From contig NW_004797598.1 of NCBI RefSeq assembly GCF_000002075.1, positions 252,015-316,014 of the forward strand: a stretch of 64,000 nucleotides of DNA, written 5' to 3'. The notes below the pieces were generated by a model that worked only from the letters and a program-made list of their open reading frames with translations, ran no database searches and was not told the origin of the DNA. Within the stretch, counting starts at the first letter, position 1; each line of letters opens with the position of its first letter. Positions 34,186 to 45,964 of the stretch are shown one piece after another. The DNA comes from Aplysia californica. Lineage: Eukaryota; Mollusca; Gastropoda; Aplysiida; Aplysiidae. The position numbers were made by a program, and so were the translations under genes.

Positions 34186-36910
34186 AGCACGTGATCATGG
34201 GAAGGATGCAGGACTGAAACCAGCTGTATTGAGAACTTACCTGAAGCTCCTTTTGTTTTACCCATCTTTTAGATTTGTTCACTACTGCTATCCCTACTTT
34301 GTGATGTAGAGGTCTAATGATAATAATAATAATAGTTCGGCCGTCAGTTTTCCGACGTTGAGCAATGCATTTGCAGAGAATAGTATTTCTATAAATGCGA
34401 AATAAGGGTTAAGATGACTTGTAGCTTCTGCTATGGTCAATGAGACCAGTTCTGGCAGAGAAGACTCTGGGGATGCATTGACTAAGATATTGACTGTATA
34501 CTGTATGACACTAACAATAATAATACGGTAATAACGATAGATTGCATTGATATAGTGCTCTGTCACAGTACATGTATATATATATACAACAAGCATAAGC
34601 TCTGAACGCTTTATATGAATGACATGATTACTGAGAGTAAAACCTCTTACAGTACAGTTAACTTGCAAATGAGGAAAATCATTTTGTGTAAATTATAAGA
34701 AAACCAGTTCAACCACATGAGGAAGAACTTTCTCAGCCATACATTAATGAGCGCTTTACATCGATAGCATGATTACTGAGAGTAAAACCTCTTACTCGTC
34801 AGGATTATCGTTTCGTATAAACAAGAAATCCAGTTCAATCTCATAAGGAAGAACTTTTCTCTGTCATGCATTGATCATATAATGTATACTTATACATACA
34901 CATCAGGACAGCAGTAAAAACAAGACACACCAGTGTCAGTCTGCTTACTACACCTCACATCCATCCTGGCCACCTGCTTGAGCCATGTTTTATAGGCTGA
35001 AAATATACTGCCTCGCTCAACAGAAGTACGCCGCGAAAAAATCATGCCCTCCTCTTTATTTCCTATCGGTGATTTCACTGACACTTGACATGACTAGGCG
35101 TGAGGAGTCGTGAGGACCGAAAAAGACATGCGTGTGTGCCCCACTTTTTTTTTGCGTGCGGACAGGCTCACCCTGCTATCAACTATCAGAGTGTTCTGCG
35201 ATGCCTTGGAGATGAATCAAAGGGGGGGGGGGGCGACCACGGAGCTGTAAACGCCTGCTCAGCGCCATTTTTTTACACAGTCAGACAATATCTATGGGAT
35301 CACCACTTCCGACCCAGCTACACGTTCGTTTCGCGGCGCACTTCAGTTGTGCGTGGCGGTATATTTCCAGCCTAAAGTGACAGGCGCTATGTTGTAATGG
35401 AGGGTTGGAAAATTTCTCCACTTTCTTCAATAGTCCCTTGTGACGATATAACTAATTCCATCATAGTGAAACACTGCTTCTTTCTTTCAGCATTGCTGCC
35501 AATTTGCTCCTTTTTTAATCAAATTAAAATGCTACTTTTTCTGTTTTGGACAAACCGTTACATCTCATGTTTTAAATTACCATTATTCGTCATTAGCACA
35601 ATTCCTCCCCCTTCATAGCCTTATATGGGCTGCCTCACCTATTTTAACAAATGTGCATCTTACAATTTAAGAAAGAATTGTATATTCAATTATCTTTTCC
35701 TGTATCTTTTTGTAGTCAGTAGTCTTGTCAATGGCTTCAACAGGAAAAAGGCAACGCTGGGTTTCGTACTGTTTTTTGCGAGACGGAAACTTACCCCAGA
35801 AGATAAGTTGGGGTTTTGTTGAGATCTGGAGCGACTTCTGTGCGTCAAGTTAGTTTAGGTTGCACAGCTTTGCTACAGTTGTGCCAGAATTATCAAGGCT
35901 CTGTTCATGCTCAACTGTCAGCTTTCACAGACTAGAGTGTGAAAGGTAACCTTGTGGTTGATAGAATTGGTTGCTTTCAAGCACAAAGGGGCTGTCCCGA
36001 AAAATGCTGTTTTGAGAGAATCGGAGGTAAAGTTTTTTCCCCCCTTGTTCAGTTTCTTTAAAAGACTTGGAGAGTTTTCTCTACAACCAAACAAATATAC
36101 ACACCAATGAAACCAAACTTTTCTCTCTATAGGTAGGGCTATGCCCACTTTTGGTGTAGGTCAAGATTTCTGGAAACCCCCGAAATCTGGGTTAGCCCGC
36201 TTGTCCTTAAAACTAAAAGCGACCAGCCAATTTAAGATTTAGTATTTTATATTCATTTGAATGGTAGGAGATGAATCTTATAAAGAACATTGTGAGTAGT
36301 ATCTGTTCAAAGCTTGCACTGTGGTTGCATGCTTGGGGGAAAATGTACCTGTTTCCATTCTATGGACTGCTCAGTGTAACTTTGTAAGTCTCCCGAGTCA
36401 AAATGGCGTATGGCTGAGTCTAACATAAAACAGTCGGTATATGTGGTCTGGTCAGAGAATGTGTGAAGTTAATTCAAGTAGTATGAGAGTGAGTGAGAGT
36501 TTGAAGTGTGTAGTTGGCATGCATTTCAAGTCCTTCATTTATGGGTTCTTAGTGTATCTCAGAAAGAATTGTGGCCGGAAAGACTTTGTGAGGATGAAAG
36601 TGAAAGTTGGGTCCCACGGGTACACCAAACTAACTGTGTTGTACCACTGATGTTTCCGTTTGTCTTACTTTGTTCAAGATTTTATTACTGTTGTGATAAT
36701 TTCATTGTGCTTTTCTTTTGACTTGAATGAACAATCATAGAAGACTTGTTGTTTGAGTGGGGCTGTGTTCTGTGTTCAATGTATGAGAGTTCATTCCCCT
36801 GTTTGTTGTACTGGCGCTTAAAGCTTTTTTTAGGAGATTGTGTTGCAATGATCAACATGGGACTTGCATGACTGTTTCACATTCAAATTTTATTATTACT
36901 TTTGATGGAG
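34186..36910 (+). other. Probable 3' UTR of the SR-protein gene
   Basis: Non-coding, AT-rich sequence without recognisable proteins between the TGA and the poly(A) signal at 36911. It contains TAA-rich, SINE-tail-like pieces near 34320, a near duplicate of about 60 bp ending in ACTGAGAGTAAAACCTCTTAC (34621-34652 and 34770-34797), and an inverted-repeat element (34989-35379). That this is one UTR is an inference. Confidence 0.4.
34989..35379. mobile_element. Inverted-repeat element, about 390 bp, about 46-bp ends
   Basis: Left TATAGGCTGAAAATATACTG then GTACGCCGCGAAA; right TTTCGCGGCGCACTTC then GGCGGTATATTTCCAGCCTA. The arms match with about eight differences. Single copy here; no clear target duplication. 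Within the proposed SR gene 3' UTR. Confidence 0.75.
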
Positions 36911-36916
36911 AATAAA
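36911..36916 (+). terminator. Probable poly(A) signal of the SR-protein gene
   Basis: AATAAA in GGAGAATAAAGATTTCAC, followed 25-60 bases later by a GT-rich stretch (TTGTCTTGTGGTCTTGATG), the usual cleavage-site layout. It would give a 3' UTR of about 2.7 kb after the stop at 34185, including the inverted-repeat element at 34989-35379. No other gene end on this strand is nearby. Confidence 0.45.
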
Positions 36917-37180
36917 GATTTCACAAGTTGAAAACCTGTCGCTTTTCTATATTGTCTTGTGGTCTTGATGTTGATTGGGGGACCTGAAGATGAAGAATAA
37001 GAACATGAACCCTACATTATTAGTACAATTTTGTTGAAATTATAATGCACCATGCTCATGCGTTGTGTCATTTTTGGGGGCTTGTTTGTAAAAGTCTCTC
37101 CATTTGAATACTACTACTAATGGGCTTTGTTCTTATTCACAAAAGGTCTTGACATTTCGCAATTTTCCTTATGTGCGTTT

Positions 37181-37363
37181 TTGGCGGGTGCTCTAGTTTG
37201 GTTTGCTCATTTTTCCCTTCTATTACTACGAAACATCTATCATCATCCTGATCTCTCCTTCTCTGTGCTTATTGCTTTCTTGTAATATGTAACACCTCTA
37301 ATCCTCTGCACTTATATGACATTAATTATTGTGTCGCAAGTGCCTTAAAACTCTTACGAAAAC
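37181..37363 (+). repeat. Family A SINE, diverged
   Basis: TTGGCGGGTGCTCTAGTTTG to AGTGCCTTAAAACTCTTACG. Intergenic, just after the proposed SR gene poly(A) site. Confidence 0.75.
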
Positions 37364-38598
37364 TTTTTTAAAAATTCCTTCAGCGTTGGCAGTTATTTGA
37401 GAACCAATAGAGTACCTAGTACTACTTGTACTAGAACTCTGAGAAGACATTTTTTCTGAAACAAAAAGGACTTGAGCACTCAAACTCGGACTCTCAAAAG
37501 TGTAATAAATACATTTTTTAAAATATGTGTGTGCACCTAGAGAAAGGTACCAAAAGTTGCCCCAGACCGTTTCAAGCTACAGGCTGATAATGACAAAAAT
37601 CACTTTTTTGACCACCGGGAGTTTCCATTAAAAAAATTATAGATCCACCATTTTTTTACAATGTGCTTAAAGGGTTTTCATTGATTTGACTTCTAAATAA
37701 TTTATTTTGAATTATTTTAAGGGTAGGGTATAATAAAAAACAAATAATTATAATGGAAACTGCCTTTAAAAGGTTGTAAAATCTATTCTTGAAGCACGTT
37801 TTCTCGCAAAATATGCAATATGTAAAAAACTACTTGAGATATCTCAAAAATTCACAAACCCCTGTGTTCAGCATTGAATTTCCGATAATGTACAACCCCT
37901 AACTCAAAATGGTCGAAATCCGACTTATGGTAGCCTACCTTTCTTTGGGAAATTGAGCACACACATCATATACTAGTTGGCAGAGCATGATAATGTAGAA
38001 AAAATGCAAAGGGGAAAGTGGGAAGTGAGACAAGTGACTGTTGAAGCAGGTTCTACTGTCAACTGTCATGTATGATGGAGATGCTTTACAAAGAGATGAA
38101 GGGGTTGTTTTGTTTTGTTTTGTTGAAGGGGGGAGATTTACAATCCCATTCAACAGACACAAGTAAGATTTTTTTTTTGAGGTAGCATGTCAACTTATTG
38201 ATAGCACATAAACCTAATAATACCTATATATATTCATGACTGGCCCACAAGTTCTGCATGCAGGGACCGTATTTTGAAACTTCAGATAAGGAGGTAGATT
38301 CAATCATGTCTAACTTGAGCAGCCGACTCCCTGGACTTTTTTTTGTTAACTTGCAAGGTATAAAACACAAAGATACCATTTTGTCTAGTTATTTCTGTTA
38401 TTGACACTAGAAGAACAGTTGTTATTTTAAGCATTTGTTTTTTTGTTTTACCCCGTATAAGAGTTGTGTCGAATAAGTCTTTTCATTTGCAGTTGCAACT
38501 TTGCTAATTTTCAGGTATTTTCACAAAACCCAGATGGCGTCCGTGACCTGATGTTTGAGTAAAAAAAAGCACACCAAAAACACAGTAATGGTCATTTA
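37364..38598. other. Intergenic AT-rich stretch
   Basis: No gene seen. Contains a (GTTTT)n run near 38105-38123 and otherwise unique-looking sequence. Confidence 0.4.
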
Positions 38599-38965
38599 GA
38601 GTGGCGTCGGTGGCCTAGTGGTTAGGCTCTCGGACTCGCAACCGTAAGGTCGTGGGTTCGAATCCTGTCAGGGACCCAACGTTGTGTCCTTGGGAAAGGC
38701 ACTTTACACGAGTTTTCCTCACTTCACCCAGGTGGGAATGGGTACCCAGCTATAAACAGTGAAAGATCTTGTCAGTTTGTAAGTGTTTGAGCGCTTAATC
38801 AGCTGCTTGCACTGTATGCTTTCTGGGAAGCTGAGAATGTTTCGGAGTGTTCTATGGTCTGCTGGGGTAATAATATAGTGTAAAGCGCATAGAGCTTGCT
38901 GTCGAGCGGGGATATGCGCTATACAAATGCTATTTATTAATATTATTATTATTATTATTATTTAG
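38599..38965 (+). repeat. tRNA-derived SINE with (ATT)n tail (family F)
   Basis: tRNA-like head with A box TGGCCTAGTGGTTAGGC and B box GGGTTCGAATCC, body CACTTTACACGAGTTTTCCT, AAAGCGCATAGAGCTTGCTG, end GCGCTATACAAATGC and (ATT)n. The end resembles the GCGCTATATAAATG end of animal SINEs that use CR1/L2-type LINE partners. About 365 bp, best-preserved copy. Confidence 0.88.
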
Positions 38966-39135
38966 TGCAGGGACAAAGGTAGACACTCAGGCAGAAACAA
39001 CAGAGGGAAGATAAAGAAGTAGGACCTATCAGTGGTGCCCTCCAACTACCCGCATACCTGATTTTTTACAAATCAGGAATGACCCAAAGCTGAACTACAG
39101 AAACTACATATAATTTCCAGATCACAGACGAGGGA

Positions 39136-39660
39136 GGGGGCTCTCATGGCCTAGAGGTTAAGGTGTTGGCCTCTCATTCAAAAGTCCCGGGTTCGAATTC
39201 GGGTAGCGACCGAAAAATTTTCTTCTCTAAAATTGTCTCCTTTCAACTCCTTTCCTGCTCTCAAGCAATGTTCTGTCGCCTGCTTTCGTCTCCTCTTTCT
39301 GCCCCCACGCCCTCACCTCCTTTGGCCCCTCCTCTGGGCTCCTGACTCTTTCTGCAGCCTTTCTACTGCTACTCCTTGACTCCTCCTTACAGCTGTCTTC
39401 TGGTAGGAAAGATCTACACCTAGCCTTCTCGGACAAGGGCGAAAAATCTCAGAGGGCCCGAGTGCAAGTTGCGCACGTTAAAGATCCCTTCCTTGGTGGT
39501 CTAAAATCGATAAGAGTAGGCTTCGGCCGCCACCCGGGCAAAATTCAAAATTTCCTACCAACTAAAAGTATTAGGTGTGTCCCGCGCGCTCACATGACCT
39601 TATGCAGTTGCGAGCGCCGTAAAAACACTTACCAAAAAAAAAACCAAACCCACAAACAAA
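39136..39660 (+). repeat. Family B composite SINE, full length, 12-bp target duplication
   Basis: Bracketed by ACAGACGAGGGA at 39124-39135 and 39661-39672. Order: tRNA-like head with A box TGGCCTAGAGGTTAAGG and B box GGGTTCGAATTCG; a pyrimidine-rich body; GTGCAAGTTGCGCACGTTAA; GCCGCCACCCGGGC; the shared hairpin tail GCGCTC...GAGCGC; and an A-rich end. Length 525 bp. The pol III promoter is internal and there is no coding capacity. Confidence 0.92.
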
Positions 39661-39841
39661 ACAGACGAGGGAAAGAAGTAGGCCTACATCATATATATAT
39701 TACAGCCTGTAGCTGCCATCCAAAAGATTCTGCAAACAAATCTGTCAGAAAGGTGTAATAAGACATTTATTATTGATGCTTACTTTGCTCTTTCATTTTG
39801 CTTTTCCCTTCCTCTTATATCTTTAAGGATGTCGAGGTTAG

Positions 39842-40093
39842 TTTTAGTTTAGTAAGAGTTTTACGGCACTTGCAACACAATAAGGTCATATAAGTGCCGA
39901 ATATTAGTGTTTGTTTTTTGTTTTAGTAGAGGTTTTACGGCGCTCGCAACTGCATAAGGTCATATAAGTGCCGAATATTAGTGGAGTTACAAGAGAGTGA
40001 CTAACACAAAAAAGAAGGAGGGGAGATAAAGACGATAGATGTTTAATAGAAAGGAAGAAGCAAACTACACCAGAGCACCTGCCAACCACCCAC
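39842..40093 (-). repeat. Family A SINE tail fragment plus full copy
   Basis: Tail fragment 39842-39908 (CACTT stem), then a copy at 39920-40093 whose 3' arm is GGCGCTCGCAACTGC but whose 5' arm is TAAGTGCCG. The two arms belong to different subfamilies, which points to recombination or template switching. Confidence 0.78.
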
Positions 40094-40177
40094 TGACAGG
40101 AGAAGAAAGTGATGTAACTTTCCTGTCCAGTAGTGAACTCAAGTACACTGAATGAATTTCTATTGCAAAGTCTCAGT

Positions 40178-40630
40178 TTTAGTAAGCATTTTATGGCATT
40201 TACAAACAGGCCCACTTTTGGCACTACATATAATATAATATATTATATATAGTGCCAAAAGAGTTACAAGTACAAGAGAGTAGCAAACACGAAAAAGAAG
40301 GAGAGAGATTTTTTAATTTTTGGTAAGTGTTTTCAATACCTGCGTGCAATAGTGCAGGAGCCCAGAGGAGGGGGCAAAAGGAGTGAGGGGGTGGGGGCAG
40401 AAAGAGGAAACGAAAGCAGATGACAGAACATTGCTAGAGAGCAGGAAAGGAGGTGAAAAAAGGAGACAATTTTAGAGAAGAAAATTTTTCGGTCACTACT
40501 CGGATTCGAACCCGGGACCTTGGAATGAGAGGCCAACACCTTAACCACGAGAGCCCCCGAACGAGAGATAAGGATGACAGATGTTTCATAGGAAAAAAGG
40601 AGCACACCACACCTGAGCACCCACCAACAG
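40178..40630 (-). repeat. Family A SINE split by a nested family B SINE
   Basis: Left half 40178-40309 and right half 40563-40630 make one family A element; a shortened family B element (40310-40562) sits between them with GAGAGAT on both sides. The left half also carries a TATAATATA palindrome near 40230. Confidence 0.82.
40310..40562 (-). repeat. Family B tRNA-derived SINE, internally deleted, nested
   Basis: Minus-strand copy with B box GGGTTCGAATCC (plus strand GGATTCGAACCC at about 40500-40511) and the GGGCTCCTG-type body. About 270 bp of body and the hairpin are missing compared with the 525-bp copies. Flanking repeat GAGAGAT at 40303-40309 and 40563-40569. Confidence 0.8.
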
Positions 40631-41198
40631 AGACTTCATTGTAGTTATAGCAATAAAGTTTAGCATGATGTAAAGACTGTACAAGCAAATAGGTCATTAG
40701 ACACAGACTCGCTTCACTTCTATCTCTCAATCCAACACTGAAGGAAAACTCGGCTGATATTAATTCAACATTTGATCTTTAATGGATGAAGAATTATGCA
40801 CAGTCAGTTGAATCATCAAATATTCACTCATACTTCATACATGTACAAAATGTGCATACACACACAGAAACACACCACAGTCATGAGACAAGTTTTATGA
40901 ACTTCAGAAAACTATGCACACAATAAATGTTTTCTAAAATAAGATGCCTCCTATACCAAGCCAATGCATGGATCAACAACTAAACACTTGCAAACATATT
41001 TTTTCATTTTAATAATGCTGAGTATTCTAACAAAAACACACTTAAACTTGGCAGTGTTTCTAGCTACATGTAAATACCAGCAATGAACTAGTAGGCCTAC
41101 CTATCATTGGGCGTTGGGGCCAGAAGAAGCATAAAAATCTTGGGAGCTGTTTTCAAATTCCATCCACCAGGAAGAGAGGGTGTCACTGGTTCAATATT

Positions 41199-41378
41199 CC
41201 CTCCCCGTGGTTTTATGCACCCCGCATAATTAAACAAAATTTGATAATTTTTTGCATAATTTCTGATTTTCCTTTATTTATCATTTTTTGTTAAAATTAA
41301 CAGAATCGCATAATTTCACATTTTTGGGCTCAGTTTGCATAATTTCAGAATTTTTCTTGCATAAAACGACAGGGACAG
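41199..41378. mobile_element. AT-rich MITE with 6-bp target duplication, copy 3
   Basis: Ends CCCTCCCCGTGGTTTTATGC / GCATAAAACGACAGGGACAG. AATATT at 41193-41198 and 41379-41384. 180 bp. Confidence 0.87.
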
Positions 41379-41403
41379 AATATTAACACTTACAGTACTG
41401 TCG

Positions 41404-41745
41404 GCAACTAATAATAATAATAATAATAGATAGCATTTGTATAGCGCATACCCCCGCTCAACAGCAGGCTCTATGCGCTTTACACTATGTTATTACCCCA
41501 GCAGACCATAGAACACTCCGAAACATTCTCGGCTTCCCGGGAAGCATACAGTGCAAGCAGCTGATTAAGCGCTCAAACACTAACAAAATGACAAGATCTT
41601 TCGCTGTCTGTAGCCGGGTACCCATTCCCACCTGGGTGAAGTGAGGAAAATTCGTGTAAAGTGCCTTTCCCAAGGACACAACGTCGGGCCCCTGAAGTCG
41701 CCAGGCCATAGTATGCGCTCACTACTGTTGGCGCCTTTAGTCACT
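41404..41745 (-). repeat. tRNA-derived SINE (family F), reverse copy
   Basis: (TAA)n, GATAGCATTTGTATAGCGCA, CAGGCTCTATGCGCTTTACA and GGTACCCATTCCCACCTGGG. The tRNA head is partly lost on the right. Confidence 0.83.
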
Positions 41746-42600
41746 GACACGACCAGGCAACTAAAAATAATTAAACAATCAATGGAAGCACTGCACTGAA
41801 GTAAATACCAAAGGAAGTCACTCTTTTGGATAACTGAATAGTTGAAGAACCTCTATGAATTTAAAGGGTTTCTTGGGGTGCCAAGTTTTTTTTAATTAAA
41901 CATTTTTTTACCACTGCTTCAGCGTTCTAAACTGGAGTGATACTTGAGGGTTTTCTTTCCCTTTGTTACATCTTTTTCTACAACTACAGACATCTTATTT
42001 CTGACAAACAAGGCTACCTAGATTTCCATCTGAAAAAAAAAAAAAGAGGCATATTTTTCTCTTCTGGTTCTATTATATCCATTCATTATCCAACTGGCTG
42101 AAAAGTTTGACTACAAAAGAGATGGAAACGCCACTTGCAAAAGTCAGTTGGAAATACTTAGAGCAGAGGAACAGATTTCACCGTTCATATAAATTTATCG
42201 ATTACTATTAAAGATATTCATTGTTATGCTCACTATCAAACCATAGCTCTACGTTGGTCAAAATGATTCCCGTCTGGATCAGGAATGTGTCAACTGTGGG
42301 TAAAGTTTTCCGAACACATCTTTTAAAAAAGGGTGAGTCTGTTTTTCGAAGGTGCAGTAGACTGGCTTCATATGACATTTATTGAATTAATGCCCGAATG
42401 AACTGCGTAGCGTACGAGTGAGATGGAACAACATGTTTTACAGATAACTGAATTATAAACTCATTGTTATAACGTAGATAAATGCATTAAGTCACACATT
42501 AAACTAAACTGAACTTTCACCTTTTTTGTCTAAGCAAACATTATCTCACACACTCTTCATTATAAATTTTTGCCATTCATACCATTCTCACATAAGCAAC

Positions 42601-42606
<6 letters not shown>
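41746..42606. other. Intergenic stretch, nothing recognised
   Basis: AT-rich, no coding frame with family resemblance and no clear repeat before the (TA)n tract. Confidence 0.4.

Positions 42607-42697
<91 letters not shown>
42607..42697. repeat. (TA)n microsatellite
   Basis: About 45 uninterrupted TA units between genes. Confidence 0.97.
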
Positions 42698-43188
42698 TCA
42701 TTCACAACATATTTCATGTAAGCCACACTCATGGTAATCTCAAACTGTACAGGGTAAAATGTCAGATTGGAAAGTAACTAAAGTGTAAAAGCACACATGC
42801 GAAGTTCGCAAACATTTGGCAAAATCAAAAAACCCCAAAGTCAAAGGCATTTGGAGCAGAACATTCTGACAAAAACAGCAAGGGCTCATTAACAAAAACT
42901 GTTTGTACTACGCCACCCATTCTAAAAACTGAAAGCAGGCAGCCTCTCACCAACCAGAGAAAATACCCGCTCACACATTTTTGCTTTACTCTAATAATAA
43001 ACATCACATTCAGTCAAACGGAAAAAAAATACAAACATGATGCATATGAGTGTGCATTTGGTACCAAAACACTAGCGCCTGACATAACTGAACCCCCCCA
43101 ACAGATCCTGCATAATAATTCTCTGTGGGGAAATATGTGAGTTTACAAAGACATGTAAAACTGGAAGAGGAAATAATACATATTATTA

Positions 43189-43634
43189 TGTGAGGGAACG
43201 TAGTGAAATCAGGCACTTCTTAAAATAATGAAATTGAAGAAACAGGCATTTTTCCGCCAGTTAGGCAATTTTTATCAAATTTTTGCTGTCTAGCTCAACA
43301 CTTTTATGTCTATTATACCAAAATTCATTTCTTTGTAAATTTGACTGAAAAACGATGGCTAAAACTAAAGGCACAAAATAGGTAATTTTTAAGTTTTGAG
43401 GGACTTACAAGCTATTGAAGTTACCGAAATTAGGCGGCCATTTTCTCACTAATTTTACTTCTGAAACCAGGCGACCCCACCTATTTCAAAAGCAAATATC
43501 TCGAGGTCTATTCAAAATATATATATTTTTTTTTTTCATCGAAAGCAAGGAAAATGAACAACCGTTAAGATGATACCAATAACTCCATATGCCCAAAAAC
43601 TGACGAGCGCCTGATTCCACCGCGTCGTGACACA
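43189..43634. mobile_element. MITE with long inverted ends (TGTG...CACA), copy 2
   Basis: About 446 bp with the same ends (TCAGGCACTTCTTA / TGACGAGCGCCTGATTCCAC) and interior GCGGCCATTTTCTCACTAAT. TA on both sides. Confidence 0.83.
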
Positions 43635-43713
43635 TATTTTTTTCCGCACCAAAATCTTGCACCTGTACTCACTTTGGAACGAACATGCCACGGTCACCGA
43701 TTTATTCCTGGGA

Positions 43714-43781
43714 AAAATATGTGCTTGGGGAACAACATACTATGTGGCTTACACCCTTTGGGGGAAAAGAAGCTGCCGGTG
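43714..43781 (+). repeat. 68-bp direct repeat, copy 1
   Basis: AAAATATGTGCTTGGGGAAC, TACTATGTGGCTTACACCCT and AAAAGAAGCTGCCGGTG. The second copy at 44617-44683 has about two differences. No gene assigned. Confidence 0.85.
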
Positions 43782-44067
43782 AGGTAAGGAACATATAACA
43801 AAAACACTAACAGCAACAATCAACCCACAAAAAAAAAAGCTCAGCAAATGTCGACAGACAAAACAATTACAATAACAAAGAGTCATCGCAAACAACTCAC
43901 AACAGATGCAACAACATCCAGACAGTCATTGCAATCAACAAGTAGTATGCTACACCGCCAATTATTATCAACAGAAGCTTTTCGACACGGTAACCAGGGT
44001 CGTTAATGTGGGTGGATGGATGGATGGATGGATGGATGGATGTCCTAAACTACAAGATCTCTGACAG

Positions 44068-44250
44068 TTTTAGTTTTAGTAAGAGTTTTACGGCACTTGC
44101 AACACAATAAGGTCATACAAGTGTCGAAGATTAGGTGTTACAAGAGAGTAACAAACACACAAAAAAGAAAGAGGAGAGATGAGGACGATAGATGTTTGAT
44201 AGGAAAGAAGAAAGAAGCAAACCACATCAGAGCAGCCGCCAACCACCCAC
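44068..44250 (-). repeat. Family A SINE
   Basis: Near full length (CACTT stem), from GTTTTAGTTTTAGTAAGAGT to GCCGCCAACCACCCAC on the plus strand. Preceded by a (GGAT)n microsatellite at about 44011-44042. Confidence 0.83.
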
Positions 44251-44465
44251 ATTTCATGTCTTCCCACTTCCTATACTGCAGCAAAGAACAAATGATGAAG
44301 ACCACCATTTTCAACATGGCATTGGGCTGAAGGTCACGGCACACACATGCTCAACGGCTTCTGGATTAACAAAATGAACAACAAGTGACTGGATCTCTCC
44401 AACACAACTGGAGCTCAAAAACTGACTCTCCCCGAAAACATCAAAACAAGGTCAAACCATTATAT

Positions 44466-44590
44466 CCGAACATCACAACAGAGAAGTCTTTACAGAGAAT
44501 CAGACTTACTCTGCTCACCTCTCTAGCTTCAACAGCACAAAGTCTGCTTCCACTATCAAGTGATGAATCAGCCCATTTACAATCACAAAA
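44466..44590 (-). repeat. Family C SINE, 5' body fragment
   Basis: AACAGAGAAGTCTTTACAGA, CACCTCTCTAGCTTCAACAG and CAGCCCATTTACAATCAC are the reverse of the family C body; the hairpin is absent. Confidence 0.72.
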
Positions 44591-44616
44591 TTCTATCGTT
44601 AATAAGAACTCGAGTT

Positions 44617-44683
44617 AAAATATGTGCTTGGGGAACAATATACTATGTGGCTTACACCCTTTGGGGAAAAGAAGCTGCCGGTG
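44617..44683 (+). repeat. 68-bp direct repeat, copy 2
   Basis: Same motifs as 43714-43781, 0.9 kb away in the same orientation. The flanks differ. Confidence 0.85.
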
Positions 44684-45011
44684 CTTGGGAATGGCACAGT
44701 TACAATCAACAACTGTCCATCAAACCAACAGCACACGTCAGCCTCTAACTCTTACTTCACTCTCAAACATCTTTGGAGGAGCCCTGAGACTTCCGTGCCT
44801 ATTTTCTCAGTAGGATTTATTACAAACAAACCAATAATTAACAAACAAAAATATATACATGTATGCAAAAACAAAAAAATGGAACTCTGAGACAACTGTT
44901 TACACTGAAGAACATTTTTTTTTTTACAAAAGCGAGTACAATGTTGAAAGTTAAAAGAACTCCAGAGTAGCCTACATTTCGCAACTCAAAACATTTCAAA
45001 CAGCGACACGT

Positions 45012-45193
45012 TTTCACTTTACTTCTTACAAGAGTTTCACAGCACTTGCAAAACGTATAGGTTATATAAGTGCTGAAGATTAGAGGTGTTACTAGAGAGA
45101 AACATACAAAGAAAAGGAAGAGATAATAAGGATGATAGATGTTCGATTGGAGAGAAGGAGCACACCGCACCAGAAAGGCCGCCAAACATCCAC
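45012..45193 (-). repeat. Family A SINE, diverged
   Basis: ACAAGAGTTTCACAGCACTT through GATGATAGATGTTCGATTGG to GCCGCCAAACATCCAC. Intergenic. Confidence 0.72.
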
Positions 45194-45804
45194 AACGACA
45201 ATTTGTATTTCTATCTAAAGAAGGAGGGGGAAAAAATGCTGACACAATGTTAACAACAGAAAGAGATGCGACTGGCATTCATATATGTAATCCTAGTACA
45301 CAAAAGAACTGCGATCAACATTGCACTTACAAAAGACCAAATCACAACAACGCTCAATTTCAGACAACCTGTTTTATATATCCCTTCACAAAAATCTCAA
45401 TTCTATAAAAAAAACAAAAGTAGAAGTAGAAGAATCAAGAATTGCACCCAGCCAGAACAACAAACTGCAGCCACCGTTATAGTCAGAACAAGCTCACAAC
45501 AACAATGAAGAGTACAAGCCACAACATATTTAAAAAAAAATATGCATAACTAAATACATAGAACACACAAAAAAGAATTTTTTTATGCAGATACCAGATA
45601 CCTCACTCAAAAGCATACTCAAAAAACACAAAACACTGGCCAGCACAACAAAGAACCACGCGATAAATAAAACGCCGACCTACCACACCGATATAATGAA
45701 ACAACAACCTATACACGTATATATTCACTTTCGACTGCCCAAGCCACAAAGACTAATAATGTCTAACCCTTAGAAAAACCCTTCAAAATCAGAACAACAC
45801 CCCT
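45194..45804. other. Intergenic A/C-rich stretch, nothing recognised
   Basis: Open frames on both strands are short and low in complexity. No repeat copies seen elsewhere in the window. Confidence 0.35.
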
Positions 45805-45898
45805 AAACACTTTGCCATCATATTCAGGGGAGAATCCAAAGAAACTGGGTGGTGGTAAACATCGCCCATCGGCCAGATGAGGCGGCAAAGTGTTAACC
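45805..45898. repeat. Short inverted-end element, about 90 bp, copy 1
   Basis: ACACTTTGCCATCATATTCA / GATGAGGCGGCAAAGTGTTA with interior TCCAAAGAAACTGGGTGGT. Second copy at 50527-50616. Confidence 0.68.
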
Positions 45899-45964
45899 GT
45901 CCCCGCCCTAACACGTTATATTTACAGCAGATGGGATCCTCAGCCACTGGCGTTGGCAAGTTAC

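Noticed and set aside
39136-39210. tRNA gene at the start of the family B element (also 62513 and 38609)
   Set aside because: A and B boxes are present, but the acceptor and anticodon stems do not pair, and the same head recurs with SINE bodies and target duplications.
44838-45278. 146-codon minus-strand open frame
   Set aside because: Crosses a family A SINE and low-complexity sequence; no domain.
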